Shown here piece after piece: positions 45,895-54,870 of a stretch of 64,000 bases of DNA; the stretch's first letter is position 1, and every line of letters starts with the position of its first letter. The notes under the pieces were generated by a model. That model ran no database searches. It was not told where the DNA came from and saw nothing but the letters and a program-made list of their open reading frames with translations. A program made the translations under genes and the position numbers. This DNA comes from an uncultured Burkholderiales bacterium (lineage in GTDB: Bacteria > Pseudomonadota > Gammaproteobacteria > Burkholderiales > Burkholderiaceae_C), in the NCBI GenBank assembly GCA_945952065.1, contig CAMFGY010000005.1, positions 1 through 64,000 of the forward strand. Direction: 5' to 3'.

Positions 45895-46229
45895 GAATGC
45901 ATCTCAAGATCTAAATTGGGCTCAAACGAGGGGGGCCGTTCAGCCATGCAAGGGAGGGCTGGGCAGATTAGCACCAAACCCCCGGCCGGCAATGCTGGAA
46001 AAGCGCCGAAAAGCCCGCTTCCCGACCCTCAATTCCGGCAGCGTGCAAATTCACAAAATCGCGCACATTGCATAAACGATGCGCAGCCAAACCTCGATTG
46101 ATACCGCCTATGAGGTCATTGGTCGCACCAGGACGCAGCAGGTCTCAAAGCCCGCGCCAGATTCACACGTGCTGGCTACATTGCCCTCACTGACGATCAA
46201 CCCTGCTGCAAGCAAGAGAGAGCAAGACC
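45895..46229. other. Divergent spacer, HDOD gene to macA-like gene
   Basis: About 335 bases with no supported gene. It must hold promoters for both sides. A short GCGCA...TGCGC inverted repeat lies at 46061-46084, with 14 bases between the arms, too weak to call an operator. A purine-rich AAGAGAGAGC stretch lies about 8 bases before the GTG start of the macA-like gene and serves as its ribosome binding site. Confidence 0.5.
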
Positions 46230-47405
46230 GTGCAAATCAAGAACAAGACAAAGCCTGGGAGCTGGCTGAAATCCTGGCGCGTGCGTGGCGCCATTCTGGT
46301 CTTGCTGGGGGGCGCCTATGGCGCCTACAAAGCCCTGACGCCGCCACCGCCGCCGCCTGCGCCGCCGACCGGCGAAGTCACCCTCGCCGACATCAGCCAA
46401 ACCGTGCAGGCTGCCGGGGTGCTGCAACCGCGCCTGAAAGTGGACGTGGGCGCGCAGGTCAGCGGGCAGGTGCGCCAATTGCATGTGCAGTTGGGCCAGC
46501 AAGTCAAAAAAGGCGATCTGCTGGTGAGCCTGGACCCCGAGCTGGCGCGCAGCGATCTGGCGCAGGCCGAAGCCTCCTTGGCACAGCAAGCCGCTTTGAT
46601 CGACGTGCGTCAGGCCGATTTGAAAATTGCCCGGCGCGAGGCGGAACGCCAGCGTCGCTTGCTGGCGGGCGACGCCACCGCCGCCACCGAGGCAGAACGC
46701 GCCGAAAACGAACTGGCCAAGCTGGAGGCCGATTTGCGCGGCCAAAGCGCCAGCCTGAAGCGCCTGCAGGCCGAGCTGGAAAAGCGCCGCCTGTCGCTGG
46801 GCTATACCGCCATCACCGCGCCAATTGACGGCACGGTGGTCAATCTGCCGGTGCAAGAAGGCCAGACCGTCATCGCCGTGCAGATCACGCCAGTGATGGT
46901 GACCCTGGCCAATCTGGATGTGATGACGGTGCGGGCGCGTGTGCCGGAGGCCGATATCGCCCAAATCCAAGTCGGCCAAAAGGCCCGCTTTGTGACCCTG
47001 GCCGGCGAGGCTCAGCGTTATGACGGCAAGGTGCGGGTGATCCAACCCGTGCCCGAGCGCGCCGGCAATGCGGTCTTCTACAACGTCTTGTTCGAAGTGG
47101 AGAACCAAGCTCGCAAGCTGCTGCCGGAGATGACGGTGCAGGTCAATATCGAAACCGGCCACGCCAGCAAGGTGCTGACCGCGCCCATGGTCGCACTGGG
47201 TGAGCGCGACGAAGAGGGGCGCTTCACCGTGCAGGTCTTGGACGCCCAGAACAAGCAAAGCCCGCGCCATGTGCGCACCGGCCTGCAAGACGGCGCTCGC
47301 GTCCAGGTGCTGGACGGGCTGAAGGCGGGCGAAAAAGTGCTGCTGGCGCCGCCCACGGCGGCCGATCAAGCCGCCTCCGCAGCCTCTGCCGCCAAGGCCA
47401 AATAA
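46230..47405 (+). CDS. macA: MacA-like periplasmic adaptor of an ABC efflux pump
   Basis: Membrane-fusion protein of 391 residues that links the MacB transporter to an outer-membrane channel. One membrane anchor (about 17-36) is followed by a Pro-rich linker (PPPPPPAPP), the lipoyl half-motif VGAQVSGQVRQLHVQLGQQVKKGDLLVSLD, a coiled coil (about 95-195), the second lipoyl half (AITAPIDGTVVNLPVQEGQTV) and beta-barrel and membrane-proximal domains. The start is GTG 46230; no ATG is available nearby. MacB follows after 12 bases and the outer-membrane factor after that, so the operon is complete. It exports macrolides, lipopeptides or haem in various species; the substrate here is not known. Confidence 0.9.
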   Translation: MQIKNKTKPGSWLKSWRVRGAILVLLGGAYGAYKALTPPPPPPAPPTGEVTLADISQTVQAAGVLQPRLKVDVGAQVSGQVRQLHVQLGQQVKKGDLLVSLDPELARSDLAQAEASLAQQAALIDVRQADLKIARREAERQRRLLAGDATAATEAERAENELAKLEADLRGQSASLKRLQAELEKRRLSLGYTAITAPIDGTVVNLPVQEGQTVIAVQITPVMVTLANLDVMTVRARVPEADIAQIQVGQKARFVTLAGEAQRYDGKVRVIQPVPERAGNAVFYNVLFEVENQARKLLPEMTVQVNIETGHASKVLTAPMVALGERDEEGRFTVQVLDAQNKQSPRHVRTGLQDGARVQVLDGLKAGEKVLLAPPTAADQAASAASAAKAK

Positions 47406-47417
47406 GCGCCGCCCGCC

Positions 47418-49427
47418 ATGCATCCGCTGATCGAACTGCGCGGCGTCGGCCGCCACTACCGGCTGGGCGCCATCGACGTACCAGCGCTTGACGACATCAA
47501 CCTGAGCATCCAGGCCGGCGAGTTTGTGGCCATCATCGGCCAATCGGGCTCGGGCAAGAGCACCTTGATGAATGTGCTGGGCTGTCTGGACAACCCCACC
47601 GTGGGCCAGTTCCTCATCGACGGCCAAGACGCCAGCCAGCTCGGCCCCGATGAACTGGCCGGCCTGCGCCGCGAGCGCTTTGGCTTCATCTTTCAGCGCT
47701 ACCACCTGCTGCCCCATATGGATGCGCGCGGCAACGCGGCGCTGCCGGCGGTGTATGCCGGTGCCAGCGGCAAAGCCCGACGCGAACGTGCCGAAGCCCT
47801 GCTGACCCGCCTGGGCCTGGGCGAGCGCATGCATCACAAGCCCAATGAGTTGTCAGGTGGCCAGCAGCAGCGTGTCTCCATCGCCCGTTCGCTGATGAAT
47901 GGCGGCCAAATCATCCTGGCCGACGAGCCCACTGGCGCGCTCGACTCGCAAAGCGGCACCGAGATGCTGGCCCTGCTGCGCGAGCTGAACGAGCGCGGCC
48001 ACACCATCATCCTGGTGACCCACGACGCTCATGTGGCCGCACATGCCCGCCGCATCATCGAGCTGCGCGATGGCAAGGTGCTGAAAGACAGCGGCACGCC
48101 CAGCGATCACCAGGTGCCCAGCTTCAGTAGCGAAACGGCGGCGCTGCCACAAGGCAGTTGGTGGGGCCGCCAGCAGATGCAATGGCGCGAGGCGCTGCAA
48201 TCGGCCGGCCAGTCCTTGCGCGGCAACCGGCTGCGCACGGCCTTGTCCATGCTGGGCATCAGCATCGGCATTGCCGCGGTGGTGTCCATCCTGGCCCTGA
48301 CCAGCGCGGCGCGCGGCAGCATCGAGAAAGACGTGGGCAGCTTTTTGTCGGGCCGCATCCCGGTGTTCAAGGGCAACTCAACACTGCCGCCGGGCACCCA
48401 GGCCAAGTCCTTCCGGCCCAGCGAGATCGAGGCGATTCGCGCCCTGCCCGGCGTCAAAGCGGTGACGGTGGAGCGCGAAGCCCAGCTGACCGCTCGCCAG
48501 GGCAGCCGTGATGCCATGGTGACGGTGCTCGGCTCCGAGCCACAAACGCTGGCCGCGCGCAAGCTCAAGCTGGTGGAGGGCCGCTATCTGAACGCCATGG
48601 ACTACGCCAACTCCAGCCTGGTGGCGGTGATTGACGAGAAGGCACGCAAGTCTTTGTTCAAACCCGGCGAGGCCGCGCTCGGCCGCACCGTCTTGCTAAC
48701 GCCACAAGCCACCGGCACCGAAGGGAATGCATTGACGCCTCCGGCGGTTGGCGTTGCTTTGCCGGTGACCATCGTCGGCGTGGTCGGCCAAGACACGGGC
48801 GGCGCGGTGAGTTTCGGGGCCTGGCTGGGCCAGATCTTGATCCCGCACACCACCTTCGGCCGCAAGCTCGATGTGCGGGTGGACGCCGATCGCTTCAATG
48901 TGCTGCTGGACTTCAGCCTGCCGCCCGAAGAGGTGCAAAAGCAGCTGACCTACCGCCTCAAGGCCTTGCACGGCATTGAGGACTTTGAATCCTGGAATGC
49001 CGCCGATGAGTTCAAAAAGTTCCAGCAGATCACCGGCGCGATGGCGCTGCTGTTTGCCGGCGTTGGCGCGATTTCGCTGCTGGTGGGCGGGGTGGGTGTG
49101 ATGAACATCATGCTGGTCTCGGTCAGCGAGCGCACCCGTGAGATCGGCATTCGCATGGCCGTCGGCGCGCGGCAAGCCGATGTGCGCCTGCAGTTCTTGG
49201 TGGAAGCGGTGGTGCTGTGCTGCCTGGGCGGACTGGTCGGCGTCTTGCTCAGCTGGCTGGGCGCGCAAGGCATCAATGCGGCCCAGCAGTCCTTGAAGGT
49301 GGAGGTCAGCTGGGCGGCCTTGGGTGTGGCGTTTGCCGTGTCCAGCTTTGTGGGCCTGGTGTTTGGCACCTTGCCGGCGCGCCGTGCGGCGGCGTTGAGC
49401 CCCGTCGACGCTTTGGCCCGCGAATGA
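47418..49427 (+). CDS. macB: MacB-like ABC transporter, ATPase plus permease
   Basis: Inner-membrane pump of 669 residues. The N-terminal ATPase has Walker A GQSGSGKST (41-49), Q-loop FIFQRYHLLPHM, signature LSGGQQQR (about 144-151), Walker B IILADEPTGALD and the H-loop ILVTHDAHVA. TM1 (about 270-295) leads into a large periplasmic domain, then three C-terminal helices with the FtsX-like fold (GVGVMNIMLVSVSERTREIGIRMAVGA). It drives substrate from the periplasm through MacA and the outer-membrane factor by mechanotransmission. The gene lies between those two partners, with 12 bases before and 10 after. Confidence 0.95.
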   Translation: MHPLIELRGVGRHYRLGAIDVPALDDINLSIQAGEFVAIIGQSGSGKSTLMNVLGCLDNPTVGQFLIDGQDASQLGPDELAGLRRERFGFIFQRYHLLPHMDARGNAALPAVYAGASGKARRERAEALLTRLGLGERMHHKPNELSGGQQQRVSIARSLMNGGQIILADEPTGALDSQSGTEMLALLRELNERGHTIILVTHDAHVAAHARRIIELRDGKVLKDSGTPSDHQVPSFSSETAALPQGSWWGRQQMQWREALQSAGQSLRGNRLRTALSMLGISIGIAAVVSILALTSAARGSIEKDVGSFLSGRIPVFKGNSTLPPGTQAKSFRPSEIEAIRALPGVKAVTVEREAQLTARQGSRDAMVTVLGSEPQTLAARKLKLVEGRYLNAMDYANSSLVAVIDEKARKSLFKPGEAALGRTVLLTPQATGTEGNALTPPAVGVALPVTIVGVVGQDTGGAVSFGAWLGQILIPHTTFGRKLDVRVDADRFNVLLDFSLPPEEVQKQLTYRLKALHGIEDFESWNAADEFKKFQQITGAMALLFAGVGAISLLVGGVGVMNIMLVSVSERTREIGIRMAVGARQADVRLQFLVEAVVLCCLGGLVGVLLSWLGAQGINAAQQSLKVEVSWAALGVAFAVSSFVGLVFGTLPARRAAALSPVDALARE

Positions 49428-49437
49428 GGATTTGACG

Positions 49438-50862
49438 ATGCCGACCCCAAGACCCCTGCAGCACAAGCCCACCAACCCACAGCGCACCATGAACGACGCC
49501 TTGAAAACCCTGTCCACCTTGGCCCTGGCCGTCGGCCTGTCGCTCGGCCTGGGCGGCTGCGCCCTGCTCCCGAAAGCAGACTCCAGCCCCGTGCTGCCCC
49601 AGCCGCTGAGCCTGCCCACCGACTGGCAGCAACTGCAGCCCGGCGGCAGCGCAGCCCAGGACTGGGCTGGGGCACTGGACGCGCAGCTGGCCGAGCTGCA
49701 AGCGCAGGCGCTGCGCGCCAATCGCGACATCGCCCTGGCGTTGAAGCGCTGGGAGCGCGGCCAGCTGCAGCTGCGCAGCGCCGGCCTGGACCGCGGCCTC
49801 ACGCCCAGCCTGAGCGCGGGAGCCTCGGGCAGCCGAGAGTTCGAGCACGGCTTGATTTCGCGCAACTATTCGCTCAACGCCGGGGTGAGTTTCGAGGCCG
49901 ATCTGTGGGGCCGACTGGCGCAGGCCGAGAGCGCCCAGCTGGCCCAGGCCGAAGCGCTGCGCAGCGACTGGGCGGCAGCCCAGCTCTTGATCCGCAGCCG
50001 CGTGGCCGAGAGCTACTGGAGTCTGGCCGCTTTGGCGCTGGAAGAGCCTTTGATCCTTGAGCAGCTGCAAAGCGCCGAGGCTGTGCTGGCGCTGACCCGG
50101 CTGCGGGTGCGCGAGGGCAAGCTTTTGCCCATTGAGGTGGATAAATCTGCCAGCACGCTGCAGAGCTTGCGCTCACGGCTGGCGCAACTGCAGCGCGAGC
50201 GCACCCAGCACCAACTGACACTGGGCCTGCTGCTGGACAGCCCGGCACCCGCGCTGCCTGCCGCGCCCCGCCTGCCCGCCGCCGCCCCGGACGACTGGCA
50301 AGCCGGCCCGCCCGCCGAAGTGCTGGAGCGCCGCCCCGATGTGCAGCGCGCCCGCGCCACCGTGGACAGCGCGCTGGCGCAGTGGCGTGGCGCTGAGGCA
50401 GCGCGTTATCCCCGTCTGAGCCTGAACCTGGGCGTGGGCACGGGCGGCCAGCAATGGAGCGACTGGCTGGAGCGGCCCTTGGGCACGCTCTCCGCCAATC
50501 TGGTGGTGCCACTGGTGGACTGGCGCCGCCTCGATCTGCAAGGCGCGCAAGCGCGCAATGAAGTGGAGAACGCGGCCCTGTCTTTGCGCGACACTTTGCA
50601 CAAGGCGCTGGTCGAGATCGAGCAATTGGCCGCCGAGCGCCGCGAATTGCGCGCCCAGGCCCTGGCCAATCAGGCCCGTCTGAACGAGGCGCAGCAAACC
50701 GAAAAGCTGGCTTCGCTGCGCTACGAGGTGGGCGCCATCGCCCGCGCCGACTGGCTGCAGGCCCGCAATGCCCGCTTGGCCGCCGAGCAAGAGGCGATTC
50801 AGCTGCGGCTGCGCCAATGGCTCAACCAAGCCGCGCTGCACAAGGCCTTGGCCAGCGCCTGA
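49438..50862 (+). CDS. Outer-membrane efflux lipoprotein (NodT/OprM family)
   Basis: TolC-type outer-membrane factor of about 474 residues. It is a lipoprotein: LSLGLGGC ends the signal peptide with Cys41 (numbered from ATG 49438). Two repeated halves follow, with YSLNAGVSFEADLWGRLAQAESAQLAQAEA and LLERRPDVQRARATVDSALAQWRGAEAARYPRLSLNLG as the usual NodT landmarks. It completes the MacAB pump. ATG 49438 has GAGGA 7 bases upstream, just after the macB stop; ATG 49489 would give a more ordinary signal peptide but has no Shine-Dalgarno sequence. Confidence 0.92.
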   Translation: MPTPRPLQHKPTNPQRTMNDALKTLSTLALAVGLSLGLGGCALLPKADSSPVLPQPLSLPTDWQQLQPGGSAAQDWAGALDAQLAELQAQALRANRDIALALKRWERGQLQLRSAGLDRGLTPSLSAGASGSREFEHGLISRNYSLNAGVSFEADLWGRLAQAESAQLAQAEALRSDWAAAQLLIRSRVAESYWSLAALALEEPLILEQLQSAEAVLALTRLRVREGKLLPIEVDKSASTLQSLRSRLAQLQRERTQHQLTLGLLLDSPAPALPAAPRLPAAAPDDWQAGPPAEVLERRPDVQRARATVDSALAQWRGAEAARYPRLSLNLGVGTGGQQWSDWLERPLGTLSANLVVPLVDWRRLDLQGAQARNEVENAALSLRDTLHKALVEIEQLAAERRELRAQALANQARLNEAQQTEKLASLRYEVGAIARADWLQARNARLAAEQEAIQLRLRQWLNQAALHKALASA

Positions 50863-50902
50863 TCGCTGATCGCCGGTTGCCGGTGGTGGGCCCGGGCGCG
50901 TT

Positions 50903-51811
50903 TCAGAGTGCCCGATCCCAAGGCGCTTGCTCACCGGCAAAGCGCGCCGCCAAAAAGTCCACCAGCAGGCGCAGCGCCAGCGGCTGATGCTGGCGCGACA
51001 GGTAAATCGCGTGGATGCCGAGCAGCTCGGGCTCGTGGTCCGGCAGCAGGCGTTGCAAGCGGCCGCTGCGCAAGTCGTCGCCCAGGTAATACGTGGGCAG
51101 CATGCCGATGCCCGCACCGGCCAACACGGCCTGCCGCAACACCGCCGTCTCATTGGTGTGGAAGCGCCACTCCACCGGCACGCTGAAACTCTGCGCGCCC
51201 CGCGTCAGCCGGTATTGCCGACCGATGCCAAAAGCGTGAGCGATGAAGTGGTGCTGGCGCAATTCGTCCGCCATGCGCGGCGCCGGGTGGCGCGCCAAAT
51301 AGTCGGGTGAGGCGCACAAGACCGAGCGGCACTGGGCCAAGGGCCGGGCAATCATGGCGGGGTCCAAGGTGTTGGTGATGCGCACCGCCAGATCGACCCG
51401 CTCGGCCACCAGATCGGTGGCTTTGTCGGCCACCGACAAGGCGATTTCCACCTGCGGGTATTGGCGCTGAAAGTCCACCAAAGCGGCGGTCAGCTGCGAC
51501 TCGGCGAATGAGGCGGCGGTGGTGACCCGCAGCAAGCCCGCCGGCTCGCGATTGCGCTCGGCGGCAATGTGGCGGGCGTCTTCGGCCAGGTCCAAGAGTT
51601 GCCGGCAGGCCGGCAGCGCCTGCAGGCCCGCATCGGTGAGGCTGACTTTGCGGGTGCTGCGGTGCAGCAGCCGCGCCTCAAACCAGTCTTCCACCGCCGC
51701 CAGATAGCGGCTGACCATGGCGGTGGACATCTCCAAGTGCTCAGCGGTCTGGGTCAGGCTGCCGCGATCGGCCACTTCCACGAACACACGCACTGCCGTC
51801 AGTCGGTCCAT
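50903..51811 (-). CDS. LysR-family transcriptional regulator
   Basis: Regulator of 302 residues of the CrgA/DsdC-like class. The N-terminal helix-turn-helix is standard (MDRLTAVRVFVEVADRGSLTQTAEHLEMSTAMVSRYLAAVEDWFEARLLHRSTRKVSLTD). The effector domain starts near 90 and has VLAGAGIGMLPTYYLGDDL near the end. It is divergent from the gene for an exported MBL-fold protein, with 145 bases between, which is its likely target. The spacer is AT-rich (ACGCAATAAAACGTTAACC) and probably holds both promoters. The effector is unknown. Confidence 0.92.
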   Translation of the reverse strand: MDRLTAVRVFVEVADRGSLTQTAEHLEMSTAMVSRYLAAVEDWFEARLLHRSTRKVSLTDAGLQALPACRQLLDLAEDARHIAAERNREPAGLLRVTTAASFAESQLTAALVDFQRQYPQVEIALSVADKATDLVAERVDLAVRITNTLDPAMIARPLAQCRSVLCASPDYLARHPAPRMADELRQHHFIAHAFGIGRQYRLTRGAQSFSVPVEWRFHTNETAVLRQAVLAGAGIGMLPTYYLGDDLRSGRLQRLLPDHEPELLGIHAIYLSRQHQPLALRLLVDFLAARFAGEQAPWDRAL

Positions 51812-51956
51812 GGCCGCCCCTTATTCCATCGAATTACGCAATAAAACGTTAACCAAAGCGGACTTTATCAATGTTTATGCAAAACCTACAGTTCATGCCA
51901 TCGACGGGCCTGCACCACAAGCCCTCGCCCCACACCCTCAAGCGGAGCCCTTCCTT

Positions 51957-52865
51957 ATGTTCAAGTTCAAGCAATCCATTGGTTTTGTTTTCTCTGCCCT
52001 GACGCTGGGCGTCGTGGCCGCCAGCCCGGCCGGCGCCAACCCCACGACCCCTACCAGCGCCGCCGCGCCCTTGAGCGTCAAGGTCTACAACGCCGAAGCG
52101 CAGAGCTTCCACGTCAATGCCGTGGTGGTCAGTGGCAAGAGCGAGGCCATCGTCATCGACACCGGCTTCACCCGCGCCGATGCGCTGCGCGTCGCCGCCA
52201 ATGTGCTGGACAGCGGCAAAACGCTGAAAGCCATCTTCATCAGCAATGCCGACCCCGATTTCTACTTCGGCGCCGAAGTGCTGAAAGCCCAGTTCCCGCA
52301 AGCGCAAGTGCTGGCCAGCGCCGCGGTGCGCGACAAAATCCAGGCCAAGCTGGCCGGCAAAGTGGCCTTCTGGGGCCCCAAGATGGGCGCCAATGCGCCG
52401 CAAAAGCCGCTGCTGCCGGACGTTTTGCAAGGCAATAGCCTGAGCGTCGATGGCGAGGTCATCGAGGTTCGCGGCAGCAGCGGCGAGCTGGCGCACCGCC
52501 CCTATGTGTGGATCCCATCCATCAAGACCATTGCCGGCAATATCGCCCTGTTCGGCAATCTGCATGTCTGGACCGCCGACACGCAAAAGGCCAGCGAGCG
52601 CAAGGCCTGGTTCGCCCAGCTGGACGAAATCGAAGCCCTGAAGCCCAGCACCGTCATCCCCGGCCATATGGCCCCGGGCACCGCGCTGGACGCCAGCACC
52701 ATCCGCTACACCCGCGAGTATCTGCAGCGCTTCGACCAAGAAGCCGCCAAGGCCAAGAACGCGGCCGAGCTGATCGAAGCAATGAAGAAGGCTTATCCGC
52801 AAGCAGGCCTGGGCATCGCCCTGGACATCGGCGCCAAGGTCAACAAGGGCGAGATGCAGTGGTAA
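51957..52865 (+). CDS. Exported MBL-fold protein with degenerate metal site
   Basis: Exported protein of 302 residues with the metallo-beta-lactamase fold. A signal peptide ends near residue 27 (ASPAGAN). AIVIDTGFTRADALRVAANVL is the usual first strand and helix. The zinc motif HxHxDH should follow but reads FISNADPDFYFGAEVL, with N, D and F in place of three His. VIPGHMAPG keeps one later His. Metal binding at site 1 is thus unlikely, and activity may be lost or changed. GGAG 11 bases upstream supports ATG 51957. Its 3' end overlaps the next, convergent MBL gene by 26 bases. Divergent from the LysR regulator. Confidence 0.85.
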   Translation: MFKFKQSIGFVFSALTLGVVAASPAGANPTTPTSAAAPLSVKVYNAEAQSFHVNAVVVSGKSEAIVIDTGFTRADALRVAANVLDSGKTLKAIFISNADPDFYFGAEVLKAQFPQAQVLASAAVRDKIQAKLAGKVAFWGPKMGANAPQKPLLPDVLQGNSLSVDGEVIEVRGSSGELAHRPYVWIPSIKTIAGNIALFGNLHVWTADTQKASERKAWFAQLDEIEALKPSTVIPGHMAPGTALDASTIRYTREYLQRFDQEAAKAKNAAELIEAMKKAYPQAGLGIALDIGAKVNKGEMQW

Positions 52866-53667
52866 GAGGCTGAGGGTTCCATGAGGCGCGGGAGAACAGC
52901 AAGCTCTCCCCGTCCTCCGGCACCGCAAGCCGCGCGGCCACACCCGCAGCCTCAGCGGCTGCGCGCAGCTCGATGCGGGTGACTGGGCAGTGACTCAAGG
53001 CCTCTAAATGGTTGGCCACCACGGCCCCGCGCGTCAGGCGGCAAAAAGCCAGCACCTCGGCCACATCCATGATCAAGGCTTGGCCCAGATCGAAGCGCGC
53101 ACCGCCGGCCGGGATGACCGAAACATCCGGTTGATGCTCACGCACAAAGTCGCGCACCTGCGGGCTCAGCACCGTGTCCCCCGCCAAGTACAGCGAAGGC
53201 TCGCCGGGCAGTTCGATGAAATAGCCCACGCCATGCTCCATCAACCAGCGCACCGCGCCCTTGCCATGGGTGCAGCGCACGGTGCGGATCTGGCCGCCCA
53301 GAAAGGGCTGAGGCCGGTGGTGCTCGGGTGCCAGCGGCTGCACATTCAGCCCGCGTTGGCGCAGATAGTCGGCGTCATGCGGTGTGCAGATCACCGGCGT
53401 TTGATGTTGGCGCAGCCAGGCCTTGCCCGCGCGGTCCAGGTGGTCGAAATGGCCTTTTTGGCAATGCGTGAGCAAGGCGTGACTCACGTCTTGCAGCAGG
53501 GCATCGACCGGCCCCGGCAGATCGCGGGTCGGGTTGCGCTCTCGCAGCCCATCCAGCAGGCGCAGCGGCGGCAAGGCGTGGCGCGGCGCCAGCATCGGGT
53601 CCACCAAGAGGACATGCTCGCCGAGCTGGATCTTCAAGGTGGCGCTGCGCAGTTGGGTGATCTTCAT
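52840..53667 (-). CDS. MBL-fold metal-dependent hydrolase (UlaG-like)
   Basis: Cytoplasmic protein of about 275 residues with the metallo-beta-lactamase fold. LRSATLKIQLGEHVLLVDPML is the UlaG-like start. The metal motif is LLTHCQKGHFDHLD, in which H, H-x-D-H are kept with an altered spacing. LYLAGDTVL supplies the bridging Asp, and GAVVANHLEALSHCPV a late His. UlaG-like enzymes act on lactones, phosphonates or phosphodiesters. ATG 53667 has GGAAAG upstream; ATG 53685 is possible. Divergent from the second GlxA-type regulator with 120 bases between. Confidence 0.85.
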   Translation of the reverse strand: MKITQLRSATLKIQLGEHVLLVDPMLAPRHALPPLRLLDGLRERNPTRDLPGPVDALLQDVSHALLTHCQKGHFDHLDRAGKAWLRQHQTPVICTPHDADYLRQRGLNVQPLAPEHHRPQPFLGGQIRTVRCTHGKGAVRWLMEHGVGYFIELPGEPSLYLAGDTVLSPQVRDFVREHQPDVSVIPAGGARFDLGQALIMDVAEVLAFCRLTRGAVVANHLEALSHCPVTRIELRAAAEAAGVAARLAVPEDGESLLFSRASWNPQPLTTASRPC

Positions 53668-53733
53668 TCGAGGTCTTTCCTTCATCCCTGAGGCTTGGGG
53701 GCCATTGGAGCGGCTTCAGCCCTAAACTGCGAG

Positions 53734-53768
53734 TGTCTGAAAACCCACCAATCAGGCGTTTTCAGACA
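53734..53768. promoter_or_regulatory. Perfect 11-base inverted repeat before the GlxA-like gene
   Basis: TGTCTGAAAAC (53734-53744) and GTTTTCAGACA (53758-53768) match perfectly with a 13-base spacer, ending 19 bases before the regulator's ATG. It is the longest perfect short inverted repeat I saw in an intergenic region here. It may be an operator for the AraC-type regulator and the divergent MBL gene, or an RNA hairpin in the leader. Confidence 0.65.
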
Positions 53769-53787
53769 TCATCACTGGAAGCCACCG

Positions 53788-54768
53788 ATGCCCGACTTCA
53801 CCCTGCTGGTGCTCCCCGGCAGCTACGCCAGCAGCGTGGCGGCCACGCTGGACATGCTGCGCGCCGCAGCCAGCCTGGCGCCCCGCCTGCGGCTGACGCC
53901 GCCCACTTGGCGCGTGCGCTCGCCCGAGGGCGGGCCGGTGGATTTGGGCGCGGGGCTGTGGGTAGACAGCACCGCGCTGCCGCAAAGCCCACGTCACGAC
54001 CCCAGCCTCTGGGTGCTGCCGGGTCTGGGCACCGAGGACGTCGAAACCTTGAGGGCCGCGCTGCAGCAGCCCCAGGCCCAGCGCTTGATCCGGGCCTTAA
54101 GTGCCCACGCGGCGCGAGGAGGGCGCATCGCTGCGTCTTGCTCGGCGGTGTTTCTGTTGCAGGCCGCCGGCCTCTTGGTGGACCGGCAGGTCACCACTTC
54201 TTGGTGGCTGGCGCCGCAGCTGCAGCAGTTGGAACCGCGCTGCCGCGTGGATGCCGACCTCATGATCTGCACCGACGGCCCCTTGTGCACCGCCGGCGCG
54301 GCCTTTGCGCAGGTGGACCTGATGCTGCACCTCTTGCGCCAGCAGTTCGGGGTGCCGCTGGCGGATGCGGTAAGCCGGGTCTTGCTGATCAGTGGTCGCG
54401 AGGCCCAAGCGCCCTTCGTCGTGCCCGCCTTGCTGGCCAGCGGCGACGCCTTGGTCGGCCGGCTGCTGCGCCGCATCGAAGGCGCATTGCCGCAAATCCC
54501 CAGCGTGGCGGCGCTGGCGCAGGAGCTGGGTCTATCGACCCGTACCTTGTCGCGCCGGGTGCAGCAAGCCACCGGCAAAAGCACCTTGGCCTTGATCCAC
54601 AGCGTGCGGCTGCAACGCGCGCGCCTGCTGATCGAGTCCAGCAGCATGAGCATTGAAGCGGTGGCCGCCCAAGTCGGTTATGAAGACGCCACGGCCCTGC
54701 GCCGCCTGATGCGCAAGCTGCAGGGCCAGGCCCCCAGCCAATGGCGCAAGCGCGGCCAGCCAGGCTGA
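53788..54768 (+). CDS. GlxA-family AraC-type transcriptional regulator
   Basis: Regulator of 326 residues with an N-terminal DJ-1/PfpI-like domain (about 1-185) and a C-terminal AraC domain (about 225-322). RIAASCSAVFLLQAAGLLVDRQVTTSWWLAPQL is the nucleophile-elbow region with Cys retained. The DNA-binding part has SVAALAQELGLSTRTLSRRVQQATGKS and SIEAVAAQVGYEDATALRRLMRKLQGQAPSQWR. The inverted repeat just upstream is a likely autoregulatory site. It is divergent from the UlaG-like gene, which may be its target. ATG 53788 begins the usual DFTLLVLPG strand. Confidence 0.9.
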   Translation: MPDFTLLVLPGSYASSVAATLDMLRAAASLAPRLRLTPPTWRVRSPEGGPVDLGAGLWVDSTALPQSPRHDPSLWVLPGLGTEDVETLRAALQQPQAQRLIRALSAHAARGGRIAASCSAVFLLQAAGLLVDRQVTTSWWLAPQLQQLEPRCRVDADLMICTDGPLCTAGAAFAQVDLMLHLLRQQFGVPLADAVSRVLLISGREAQAPFVVPALLASGDALVGRLLRRIEGALPQIPSVAALAQELGLSTRTLSRRVQQATGKSTLALIHSVRLQRARLLIESSSMSIEAVAAQVGYEDATALRRLMRKLQGQAPSQWRKRGQPG

Positions 54769-54870
54769 AGCGCCCCACCGACGCAAAGCAGGGGCCGCGA
54801 TGATGGGAGAATTCGCGCTCCCGAAGACCCGCACCGCCGCCCGGCAAGCACACAAACCTTGGTTCGACCC

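Noticed and set aside
46061-46084. GCGCA...TGCGC inverted repeat upstream of macA
   Set aside because: Five-base GC arms with a 14-base spacer are expected often in DNA of this composition and nothing else supports it.
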